From NCBI GenBank assembly GCA_964461715.1, contig CAYWVR010000013.1, forward strand, positions 25,561 to 89,560: 64,000 nucleotides of DNA, read 5' to 3'. Of the stretch, positions 41,396 through 49,322 are shown one piece after another. Every line of letters starts with the position of its first letter. Within the stretch, counting starts at the first letter, position 1. Source of the DNA: CAYWVR01 sp964461715 (GTDB taxonomy: Bacteria; Planctomycetota; Phycisphaerae; FEN-1346). The notes under the pieces are model-generated. The model worked only from the letters and a program-made list of their open reading frames with translations, did not search any database and was not told the origin of the DNA. The position numbers were made by a program, and so were the translations under genes.

Positions 41396-43189
41396 TCAGT
41401 CGAGCTCCAGCTCGGTCTCGGGTTCGGGTGCGAAACGGTGAACCACGCGGTAGATCATGGGCCGGAGGAAGAGGGCCGACCAGTCCCGTGCCAGCGCCAA
41501 GCCACGCCCGCGAACGGCCCCGACCCGCATCCCCGTCGCGTGGCCCGGGGCCACCCCGGGAAGGACGGCCCGCGTCGGCGCCGGGCACCGCCGGTCGGCC
41601 GCCACCGCCCGGGCGACGAGGGCCTCAAGGGCGGCCGTGTCGTCGGCCTCGTCCGCGTCCCCACCCTGGAAACGGCTCGTCGCCGCCACCTTGCGATAGC
41701 GGTACCCGGCGGGGACGGCGACGGGGCGCGTGCGGCCGGGCAGGTCGGACGTTCCGTCGGCCTCGGCCTCCACCGTCAGGCGCGCGTCACTCTCCACTGT
41801 GGCCGTCACGCGCACCCGCACTTGGCCTTGCATCGCGGCGCGGAGGTAGTCGAAGGGAAGGACCTCGCCCGTCAGCACGACTCCGCACGCGTTCGCCAGG
41901 ACGCGGGACGCCTGACTGAGCGGCCGCCACGAGCTCCCGTTGTCGAAGCTTACCTCGGCGTACACGCCGCGCGAACGATCCTGGCCATCCCGCGAGAGGC
42001 AGTCGAGGAACCGGCGGCGACGACGGACATACGCCTCCCCCTCGAACAGGTCCGCGAGGTCCGGCGGGTCGCCACGCTCGAAGGGCGGGTCCGTGTAGTC
42101 GCCCGCCTCGTTCAGCACCCACTTGCGGTGAACGTCGCGGACGTCGTCGAAATCCGGGTTCGTGGTCGGGCTGAACGCGTCGGGATCGTCGCCGGCGAGG
42201 GCATCGTCCCAGCCGGCCACCAGGTCGAAGGTCGACTCGTAGAGCTTGGCGTCCCCCCGCGCCACGTACCGCCCCGCGCGGGCGGCCGTCTCGACCCGTC
42301 CGACCAGCGACGCCGTGTTCGTCCGGGACGGGTCATAGACCCGCCCGGGCCGTTGGTGCATGAGGTCGACCTCGGGCCCGCGACCGGGCACGACCGGCTC
42401 CAGCCGCCGCCCGACGTCCTCCGCCCCCGGCGGCGTGGCGACGGCGAACCGGCCGCCCAGCGGCGCCAGAAGCGCCTCGAGCGCCGCAGCCAGCGTCCGG
42501 CCCTCCAGGGCGACGTCGTTCAGAACGAAGTCGACGCCGAGGGCCGCCTGAACCTCGCCACGGGAGGGGAGCTCCAACTCGCCGTCCTGTCCGTGCTCCC
42601 CGAGCAGGTATGCGACGGCCGTCCCAAGCGTCCATGCCCGCGCCCCCTCGGAGCCGGGCGGGGCGAACGCGTCGAAGGTGGCCGCGGCGTTGGGGCGGCC
42701 GTCCGGGTTGAACACCAGGTCGAGCCCGTCCACGTGAGCCGTCTCGCCCGCGGCGACGGCGATCCGCCGGCCCCCGACGCGGCGGGCCAGCACCTCGGCC
42801 GCCAGATCCTCCGCCTCGAAACGGAGTCCCTCATCCTCGGCCGAGAGGTCCATCGCCAGACGAACGACGCGTCCCCGGAAGACCACCATGTCGCCCCGTC
42901 CGGCCCCCGGCGCAAGCCCACCCCGGAGCAGCCTCGCGACCACCTCCTGGCCGGGCCGGACGCGAGAAGCGGCCTCCTCCAGGCGCAGGTCCTCCGATGG
43001 CCCGACTCCCGCCCCGAGGCCGAAGCCGAACGTCGCCCGCGGAGCCGCCCCGAGGGCGTGCTCGATCCTCTCCAGCCTCACGCGCGGCTCGGGCCGCCCG
43101 CCGAGCGTCACTTCGACCTGAGGTGCACTCACGACGGGCCGGCTTCCCGCGCCGAGAAAAAGGATCGCCTGGTGGGCCGCTGCGGTCAC
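41396..43189 (-). CDS. tail hub/baseplate-like protein
   Basis: The 597-residue protein has a GTG start overlapping the previous stop (GTGA). The first 170 residues have beta-barrel hub character: an early VEVTLGGRPEPRVRLERIEH, VRPGQEVVARLL, then DMVVFRGRVVRLAMDLSAEDEGLRFEAEDL in the relative positions of gp27/VgrG-like hub domains. The C-terminal half contains a beta domain with RSRGVYAEVSFDNGSSW. It could be a baseplate or tail-tip hub. The match is structural by pattern, not by strong sequence motif. Confidence 0.5.
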   Translation of the reverse strand: MTAAAHQAILFLGAGSRPVVSAPQVEVTLGGRPEPRVRLERIEHALGAAPRATFGFGLGAGVGPSEDLRLEEAASRVRPGQEVVARLLRGGLAPGAGRGDMVVFRGRVVRLAMDLSAEDEGLRFEAEDLAAEVLARRVGGRRIAVAAGETAHVDGLDLVFNPDGRPNAAATFDAFAPPGSEGARAWTLGTAVAYLLGEHGQDGELELPSRGEVQAALGVDFVLNDVALEGRTLAAALEALLAPLGGRFAVATPPGAEDVGRRLEPVVPGRGPEVDLMHQRPGRVYDPSRTNTASLVGRVETAARAGRYVARGDAKLYESTFDLVAGWDDALAGDDPDAFSPTTNPDFDDVRDVHRKWVLNEAGDYTDPPFERGDPPDLADLFEGEAYVRRRRRFLDCLSRDGQDRSRGVYAEVSFDNGSSWRPLSQASRVLANACGVVLTGEVLPFDYLRAAMQGQVRVRVTATVESDARLTVEAEADGTSDLPGRTRPVAVPAGYRYRKVAATSRFQGGDADEADDTAALEALVARAVAADRRCPAPTRAVLPGVAPGHATGMRVGAVRGRGLALARDWSALFLRPMIYRVVHRFAPEPETELELD

Positions 43190-44826
43190 AGGATCACCTC
43201 CACTTCCGGAGCGTCGACGGGATCGGGGGCGGCGTCGTCGGGCGTGACGGCAAGAACGACGGGCTGCTCGTCGCGGGTCCCGTCGGGCGCGACGGCACGG
43301 ACGGCGAGCTGGTGCACGACGCCGGAAGGCTCAAGGGGCGGCGTCTCCCACGCATAGGCCCTTCGCGAGGGGTCGTGAGAGACCTCGCCGAGAGGCGTCT
43401 CGTCGTCGATCTCGCCGGTGCCGCCGTCGCCGTAGATGCGAAACGTCGCCGGCCCCACGCCGCTGACGCCCATGCGGTACCGCCACGTGAGGGCCACGGT
43501 CCCGCCCCGTTGCGGCCGCGCCTCGGCCGCAAGGACCCCGGCCGGCCGGTCCGCAATGCGCAGGCCGCCCTCGTCGACCTCCACCCGCACCTCGTCCCGG
43601 GCCGTCGGCGACGCCCGGCCCCGGGCGTCGACCGGCCGGATACCGAACCAGTGCACCGCCCCCGGCGCGAGCGGCTCGGTCGTCGCGGCCGCGACACCCG
43701 GCCCGACGCGAAGGACGGGGGAGGTGTAGTCGACGGCGTCCGGGTCGGGACCGGCGCCGTGGAATAGGTCGTAGCCCGCCTCCGAGACGTGGGCCTCGAC
43801 CGCCGTGAGGGTCGGGCTCTCGAGCCGGTCCGGCGAAGGTGTCAGGTGGGACCGCCACTGGACGTACCGGCCGTCGGGCAGGGCCGCCGGGTCACCGTCC
43901 CATTCGACCCACACCCCCTGCGGGTTGCCGAATCCGTCCAGCTCGTCCGCCGCGCGGACCTCCCAACCCGGGCTGGAGCCTTCGGGAATCGTGGCCTCGG
44001 CCACGAGGTCCTGCCAACCGGCCCCCTGCCGGACGCCGTCGCACACGGGCGAAGCGCAACGACCTTCGGCCCGCAGTCGGTGCGGCGTGAAGTCCGACGC
44101 GTACCGGGCCGAGGCCGAGAGCCGGACCTCGTCGAGCACCGCCGACAGGTCGTAGCCCGCCCACCCGCTCCAGTAGCGGCCGAGGCGGAGCTGATAGTCG
44201 CCGGCGACGAGGACCCCTCCGCCGCCGGAGTCGCGCAGGGCGCCGCCGACGTACAGGCGGAACGCCCCGCCGTCGAGGACCGCCGCCACGTGCCAGGGAT
44301 CGGGGCCCTCCAGCAGCGCGCCCGCCAGGGCTCCGGTCCACGCGAGGTAGCTCATCGCCGCGCCGCCGCCCCGGCCGCCGGCGAGAAGGCGCGAGTTCGC
44401 GTCGTCGCGGCGAAGCTGGAGGTAAAGATAGTTGTTCGCGTCGGCGTACACGGTGGCCAGCACCCCCTCGGCGGCCTCGGGCATGGCCGCCGCGTCCCGC
44501 ACCCAGCACTCCAGCGTCAGGGCGGACCGGGCGGGCTGGCCGGGGAGGCTCGCATCCAGGTAGGTGCCGGCACTCCGGTCGAGGCGGTACCCGTCCTCGA
44601 CGGCTTCCGCGCCGTGGTTCTGGAGTTCGCCGCCGGCGCCGCTTGCATCCTCGAGGCCCGTGCCCTGTCCCTGGCACATCCCGTCGTGAAGGTGCCAGAG
44701 ACCCGGAGTCGTGCCATCCGGGAGGTGCTCGTCGAAGTCGATCTTGAGGCCGGCGTCGGACACGATCCGCGCGCCGTCGAGGGCGCCGTCGCCGAACGTG
44801 GCTTCGTCGGTCCTGAACACGAGCAT
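43186..44826 (-). CDS. LamG/concanavalin and fibronectin-like tail protein
   Basis: In this 546-residue protein, residues about 65-245 look like a LamG/jelly-roll lectin domain: LTLECWVRD, NYLYLQLRRDD, WHVAAVLDGGAFRLYVGG, YQLRLGRYWSGW and LDEVRLSASARY. Two or more fibronectin type III-like modules follow (WFGIRPVDARGRAS, VALTWRYRMGVSG, VHQLAVRAVAPDGTR). Such proteins form the receptor-binding outer parts of particles. RBS GGAGGATTCCCGCC. Its stop overlaps the hub gene start. Confidence 0.7.
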   Translation of the reverse strand: MLVFRTDEATFGDGALDGARIVSDAGLKIDFDEHLPDGTTPGLWHLHDGMCQGQGTGLEDASGAGGELQNHGAEAVEDGYRLDRSAGTYLDASLPGQPARSALTLECWVRDAAAMPEAAEGVLATVYADANNYLYLQLRRDDANSRLLAGGRGGGAAMSYLAWTGALAGALLEGPDPWHVAAVLDGGAFRLYVGGALRDSGGGGVLVAGDYQLRLGRYWSGWAGYDLSAVLDEVRLSASARYASDFTPHRLRAEGRCASPVCDGVRQGAGWQDLVAEATIPEGSSPGWEVRAADELDGFGNPQGVWVEWDGDPAALPDGRYVQWRSHLTPSPDRLESPTLTAVEAHVSEAGYDLFHGAGPDPDAVDYTSPVLRVGPGVAAATTEPLAPGAVHWFGIRPVDARGRASPTARDEVRVEVDEGGLRIADRPAGVLAAEARPQRGGTVALTWRYRMGVSGVGPATFRIYGDGGTGEIDDETPLGEVSHDPSRRAYAWETPPLEPSGVVHQLAVRAVAPDGTRDEQPVVLAVTPDDAAPDPVDAPEVEVIL

Positions 44827-44842
44827 GGCGGGAATCCTCCGG

Positions 44843-45088
44843 TCAGACGGCCGTCAGGGCCAGGTTGAACGTTGCGCCGCCGGCGACGAGCCGCAGCTCG
44901 CCGAGGTCCGAGCGGATCCACATCTCGCCCTCGGCGGGGTCGGCGGGGTCGGCGGTGCGGACGGGCACGCGCCAGGCCGCATCGTCGAGGGCGTCGAAGT
45001 TCGCGTTGAGGACTTCGTCCCAGTCGCCGACGCGGTCGCCGTGGGCGGGCTTCTCGAGGTTCAGCTTCTCCGTGAAAGTCGAGGCCAT
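44843..45088 (-). CDS. small phage tail-type protein
   Basis: The 81-residue protein has the motif EKLNLEKPAHGDRVGDWDEVLNANFDALDD split over residues 6-35. The LNLxKPxxGD...W...LNxNxDxLD pattern is a common N-terminal signature of phage tail fibre or tail-tip proteins. Normally it heads a longer protein, so this short form may be a stand-alone adaptor. Behind GGGAGGAACTCG. Confidence 0.65.
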   Translation of the reverse strand: MASTFTEKLNLEKPAHGDRVGDWDEVLNANFDALDDAAWRVPVRTADPADPAEGEMWIRSDLGELRLVAGGATFNLALTAV

Positions 45089-45134
45089 CGTCGAGTTCCT
45101 CCCTGAGTCGCCGCGCGGGCGACCGGTTTCGGGT

Positions 45135-45872
45135 TCACGCCACGTCCGGACTCGGCGTCCACGCGAGAGTGGCGGTCCGCGTGCCGGGATCATATTCGGC
45201 GAGGACGAAGTCCGCGGGCGGGCGCGGGAACGGGGCGAGGCTCACCTCGCGCTCGGCCGCGGTGGCCGCCCGGTTTCCCGCCTCGTCGACGGCCACGACC
45301 GCGAACCGCCACGTCCCCGGGGCGAGACCGTCGCTCGTCCACGAATAGACCGCGGCTCCGTCGCCGTAGCCGCCCACGCCGAAACCGCCCGTGCCGAAGC
45401 CCCACGGCGGGCGGCCCTCCGGCTCGGCCTCCAGGGGTGCGTCGCCGAGGGGCGTCTCGTAGTCGACCACGCCCGTGCCGCCGTCGCCAAAAACCTCGAA
45501 CGCCGCGAGGGCCGGATCGAGGTGCGGTCCGGCCTGCCACGTGAGCCTCACGCGCGAGCCCGCACCGGGGCCGACCAGGTCCGCGCTGAAGCCGGTCCCG
45601 CGTTCGGCACCCTCGACCGCGAGCACCTCGACGAAGAGTCGCTCCGCCGCGCCCCCGGCCTCGGCGGGCACGGGGACGAGGAGACGCCGGTCCTCGGGCG
45701 TGGCCGTCACGCCCGCGAACCGACCGTTCACGTAGACCTGGTGCCAGCGGCCGGTTTGCGTCGACGCCCACGTGACCTCGAGCGCCGCGGGCGGGCCGTC
45801 GTCGGGACCGGCGACGTCGAAGCGGGCGATGCGGACGTTCGTGATGCCTTCGCTGGAAGGAGCCACGGTCAC
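45135..45872 (-). CDS. fibronectin-type phage display protein
   Basis: The 245-residue protein has a GTG start overlapping the preceding stop (GTGA). Beta modules with WHQVYVNGRFAG and RVRLTWQAGPHLDPALAAFEVF are followed by a glycine-rich turn (GFGTGGFGVGGYGDG), then SWTSDGLAPGTWRFAVVAVDEAGN. These are fibronectin type III-like repeats. It probably decorates the tail or fibre and shares the GDGGTG(V/E)(V/I)D(Y/D)ETPLG motif with the LamG protein downstream. Confidence 0.6.
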   Translation of the reverse strand: MTVAPSSEGITNVRIARFDVAGPDDGPPAALEVTWASTQTGRWHQVYVNGRFAGVTATPEDRRLLVPVPAEAGGAAERLFVEVLAVEGAERGTGFSADLVGPGAGSRVRLTWQAGPHLDPALAAFEVFGDGGTGVVDYETPLGDAPLEAEPEGRPPWGFGTGGFGVGGYGDGAAVYSWTSDGLAPGTWRFAVVAVDEAGNRAATAAEREVSLAPFPRPPADFVLAEYDPGTRTATLAWTPSPDVA

Positions 45873-46717
45873 CTCGCGAGCTGGCGGTACGTGATGCGAT
45901 AGGGCTGGTGCAGGCCGGTGCCCCGGAGCGGGGAGCCGAGCCGCTCGAAACGCTCGAGGCGGCAGCCGACGTGGCCCTGGCCGTCGGGGTCGACCAGCGT
46001 GTGCGTCCGCCCGCTAACGTAGAGCTCTACGGCCTCCGCCAGGGCCGAGAGGGTCTCGGCGCCCTCGGCCGAGAGGACCCCCGTCTGGACGATCTCGCGG
46101 GGGCCGTCGCCGAGGTCGATCGTCAGTCCGCCCCGGAGCCCGTTGAAGGCGCGGTCCACGGTCCGCCGCGTCGGCGACCCGAGACGCACGGCGTGCGGCC
46201 CGGAAGCGAAGAGATTCTGGCCGGCGAAGGTGGCGGCGGCGGCCTGCGGCTCGACCCACCACCCGCACGTCCCGCGAAACGTAAGGGCCGTGGGCTCGCC
46301 GGGGGCGGCCTCGCCGAGCGCGAGGCGCGAGAGGCGCGTCGCACCGGCCTCGGGCCTCAGGTCCGTGTCGCGAACCGAGGGCGGACCGTCCTCGGCACTT
46401 CCGCCGCGCGTCGGGTCCGTCAGGGCCGCCGTCCGCGCGGCCCCGGCCAAGGCGAGCAGGGCCTCGAAAGCCCGCGTGCCCGGCAGGGCCCGATCCAGCA
46501 CCCGCACGCGCCAGTGCACCAGGCGGTGGACGGCGAGGGGCGCGTCGGGCCACGCGACGTCCTCGGTGCCGGCCGGCTCGAGCAGCGCCGCCGGGTAGCG
46601 CGCGAGGGGGACCTCGACACGCTGCCCCGGACGGACGAGCCGCGCGGTCCGCAGGCCCGGCACGTCCTCGAGCATCCGCCGAAGGGTCTCGATCAGGGCC
46701 AGGGCCGTCTCGTCCAT
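45869..46717 (-). CDS. phage tail completion/minor tail-like protein
   Basis: The 282-residue protein begins DETALALIETLRRMLEDVPGL. LARYPAALLEPAGTED and VHWRVRVLDRALPGTRAFE follow, an order close to tail-terminator and head-tail joining proteins. The second half has a beta domain ending LGSPLRGTGLHQPYRITYRQL. Its place between the connector-like gene and tail genes agrees. The exact family is uncertain. Confidence 0.5.
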   Translation of the reverse strand: MDETALALIETLRRMLEDVPGLRTARLVRPGQRVEVPLARYPAALLEPAGTEDVAWPDAPLAVHRLVHWRVRVLDRALPGTRAFEALLALAGAARTAALTDPTRGGSAEDGPPSVRDTDLRPEAGATRLSRLALGEAAPGEPTALTFRGTCGWWVEPQAAAATFAGQNLFASGPHAVRLGSPTRRTVDRAFNGLRGGLTIDLGDGPREIVQTGVLSAEGAETLSALAEAVELYVSGRTHTLVDPDGQGHVGCRLERFERLGSPLRGTGLHQPYRITYRQLAR

Positions 46718-46753
46718 GGTTCGTCGCTCCTTGTTCGCTCCGGGGACGGCCGG

Positions 46754-47404
46754 TCAGTCGCGCCGGAGGCGATGGCTCGTGAGGCTGCGAACGTCGTCGG
46801 GGCGACCGTCGCCGTCGCGGTCGAGGGCCAGGCGCACCTTGGCCACCTCGTCCTCATAGAGGCGGGCGTAGTGGTCGGCCTTGCGCTCGAGGCCCGCGTC
46901 GGCGGCGGCCTGGCCGCGGAAGAGCGTCGCCAGCACCAGGGCCACGGAGGCCCGGCGCAGGCTCCGGTGCTGGAAGATCCAGCCCTCGAGATCGGCGGCG
47001 GGGTCGGACGGGTCGGCCTCGAGGCCGAACCGCGCGAGCAGGGCCCACCGGGCCTCCTCGTGCTGTGGGTCGAAGGTGTGGATGGAGAAGTCGAGGTCGG
47101 CGCCGTCGGGTAGCGGGGCCCGCTGCCCGGGCGTACCGCCGACGACCGCCGCCGTTAACGCGGCCTCGCTCTCGACGCTGACGACCTCGTAGCACCCATC
47201 GATGCCCAGGTCGGGACTCACGAGACGCAGGACGTGGCCCGCCTGGACGCGGCGGGCGACGAAGTCCGCCTCCGCCGCCGTGACTTCGTAGCCGAGGGCC
47301 GACGCCCCGATGCCGCGCACCAGGAGCTGGCCCTCGACGGCGAGGTCGCGAAAGAGGGCGGGTTCCCACGTGAGGAGGTCGGCGTCGGTGGAGAAGTTCG
47401 CCAT
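46754..47404 (-). CDS. head-tail connector-like protein
   Basis: The 216-residue protein begins MANFSTDADLLTWEPALFRDLA, then FVARRVQAGHVLRLVSPDLG, a beta insert, and a helical end RADHYARLYEDEV-like (KADHYARLYEDEVAKVRL). The start and the gene place, next to the capsid gene, fit adaptors that join portal and tail. The assignment is from context. Confidence 0.5.
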   Translation of the reverse strand: MANFSTDADLLTWEPALFRDLAVEGQLLVRGIGASALGYEVTAAEADFVARRVQAGHVLRLVSPDLGIDGCYEVVSVESEAALTAAVVGGTPGQRAPLPDGADLDFSIHTFDPQHEEARWALLARFGLEADPSDPAADLEGWIFQHRSLRRASVALVLATLFRGQAAADAGLERKADHYARLYEDEVAKVRLALDRDGDGRPDDVRSLTSHRLRRD

Positions 47405-47500
47405 GACAGGGCTCCGATCCGTTCGGTTCGTCGGGGCCTCCCGGCAGGGCCGCCCGCCACAGGAGTGACGGGCGACCCGCCTGGCCGGGGAGGCGCGGGG

Positions 47501-48652
47501 TCAGACCGTGGTGAGGCCGCGGATGACGCCATGGGCGGCCTCGTTCCTCATCTCCAGGGTGTACTCGCCGACGACCTGGCCCTTCTCGAAGTCGCCGGTG
47601 GCCGCCAGCGGCCGGTAGTGGAAGCTGCGGCCGGCCAGCGGCAGGACCTGCAGCCGGCTGGAATCGAGCAGCAGGACCGCGTCGCGCGGGACCCAGCGCG
47701 ACAGGATGACCCGCTGGACGCCGAAGTCGCTCTCGTAGACGGCGACCTGGGAGGTGAAGCGCGGGTCGGCGGCCGCGTAGGCGCGGCCCTCGGAGCCGAA
47801 CTGGCTGATGACGCGCTTCTGGTAGCCGTTGACGACGACGAGGTCGACCTGGCCGCTCGACTGCTCCCAGACGAGGCGGAGGGCCGTGTTGAGCTTCTCC
47901 TCGTCCAGGTCCCCGCCGCTGGGGAACCCGTCCGCGCCGGGGATGAAGCGGTTCGTCGCGAGCTGGGGCAGGATGCCGCTCATGGTGCGACGCACGGTGC
48001 CGGAGCCCTCTGGCGCGGCGGCCGGGGCGATGCCTCCCACGACCGTGTTCTCCAGGTCGCGGAGCAGCTCGCGCAGGGCCTTCGTCTTCTGGAAGTCCAG
48101 TTCGTCGGCAACGCCGAGGTGGCGGACGGCCAGCTCGCTGCCGGAGACGAGGACGGTCTTCGAGAAGATCTGGGCCCAGTTGCCGCGGCGGGTGCGGAGG
48201 GTGAAGCGGGCCGCGTCGGCGTCGGCCCCCTCGAGGGAGGCGTTGCCGAGGATGGTGACGGCGTCGCCGGCCTCGATGGCCTCCGGTGTCGTCCCGCCGT
48301 AGCCGCGCGTCGCGGTGACGGTGCTCGCGCCGACCTCGGTGACGAGGAGGAGCTCCTCGCCGTCGCCGATGCGGAGCTGGTCGCCGGTTCGGAAGCGGTC
48401 GGGATGATCGACCTCGATCTCCTCGTCGGAGGTCGGGTTCGCGGGGGTGGCGGTCACGGCGTCGGTGTTCGGCAGGAGCGAATCTTCGAGCCACTCGTGG
48501 TGGGTGGCGCGGGCCTCGACCGCCGGGTCGCCCAGGGCGTCCAGGAGCGGGGTCTCGAACGGGCTGATGATGCCCACGAGGTCCGCGACGTCCTCGGCGA
48601 TCTCCGGCAGCAGGGCGCCGGCGCTGTAGGTGGCCTTTCCGGTGAACGGCAT
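47501..48652 (-). CDS. phage major capsid protein, SU10/DUF5309-like (HK97 fold expected)
   Basis: The 383-residue protein starts SAGALLPEIAEDVADLVGIISPFETPLLDALG in the usual DUF5309 position. HHEWLEDSLLPN follows, with a beta insert at about 80-140 (VDHPDRFRTGDQLRIGDGEE), then FSKTVLVSGSELAVRHLGVADEL and VVNGYQKRVISQFG. The end is EMRNEAAHGVIRGLT. These are the marks of SU10-type capsid proteins. It follows the scaffold gene and has a strong ribosome site. No maturation protease gene was found. Confidence 0.82.
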   Translation of the reverse strand: MPFTGKATYSAGALLPEIAEDVADLVGIISPFETPLLDALGDPAVEARATHHEWLEDSLLPNTDAVTATPANPTSDEEIEVDHPDRFRTGDQLRIGDGEELLLVTEVGASTVTATRGYGGTTPEAIEAGDAVTILGNASLEGADADAARFTLRTRRGNWAQIFSKTVLVSGSELAVRHLGVADELDFQKTKALRELLRDLENTVVGGIAPAAAPEGSGTVRRTMSGILPQLATNRFIPGADGFPSGGDLDEEKLNTALRLVWEQSSGQVDLVVVNGYQKRVISQFGSEGRAYAAADPRFTSQVAVYESDFGVQRVILSRWVPRDAVLLLDSSRLQVLPLAGRSFHYRPLAATGDFEKGQVVGEYTLEMRNEAAHGVIRGLTTV

Positions 48653-48682
48653 GGTTCTCTCCTTTGCTTCGGGGGTTCGGGA

Positions 48683-49273
48683 TCAGGCGCGCCCGGTGCG
48701 GCGGGCGCGAAGGTAGGCCATCACGTCGCCCGTGTGGCCGGTGGTCCGGGCCCGGTCAGCGAGCCGCTCGACGTCGCGTCGGGCGGCATCGGCCGCGTGG
48801 GTCCGGGGCGCTGCGGTGGGAGGCGGAAGCGGCGCCGGGCCGCCGGCGCCTCCGGCCCGCAGGTGGGGTTTCTCCTCGACGAGGGCCCGCGCGAGCGCCG
48901 CCAGGTCCTCCGGCGGGTCGCCCGCCGCGAGACGCTCGCGGGCCAGCGCGAGACCCGTCTCGGGGTCGGTGCACCCGGCGTTTCGGAGCTCGCGCTCCAG
49001 GCGCCGGTCGCGCTTGAGGGTCTCCAGGTGCGTGCGCAGCGTGTCGGCCTCGGTCCGGGCGGCCGCGAGTTCCTGCTCGAGGTCGCCGGCGTCGGCCTGG
49101 CGGGCGCTGCGGAGCTCGGCGATCTCGGCCTCGAGCGCCTCGGCCCGCCGCTCGGCCTCCTGGGCGCGGCGGCGGTACTTGATGCTCTCGGCGATGAGCG
49201 CCTGCGGCGACTGCCGCGCGCCGGCGGCGGGGAACTCGCCGGCCTGTCCCTGCGGGGTCACGTCCGTGGACAT
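48683..49273 (-). CDS. capsid scaffold-like coiled-coil protein
   Basis: The 196-residue protein has a disordered start and a long charged coiled coil (about 35-95, EAERRAEALEAEIAELRSAR). A proline-rich linker and a short helical end, VMAYLRARRTGRA, follow. Scaffold proteins have this composition and sit between portal and capsid genes, as here. It has no catalytic motif, so it is not a protease-scaffold fusion. Confidence 0.65.
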   Translation of the reverse strand: MSTDVTPQGQAGEFPAAGARQSPQALIAESIKYRRRAQEAERRAEALEAEIAELRSARQADAGDLEQELAAARTEADTLRTHLETLKRDRRLERELRNAGCTDPETGLALARERLAAGDPPEDLAALARALVEEKPHLRAGGAGGPAPLPPPTAAPRTHAADAARRDVERLADRARTTGHTGDVMAYLRARRTGRA

Positions 49274-49322
49274 CGTGTCTCCTTTCGGTGCGTCGCCTCA
49301 GGGGCGACGACGGTGCCAGAGG

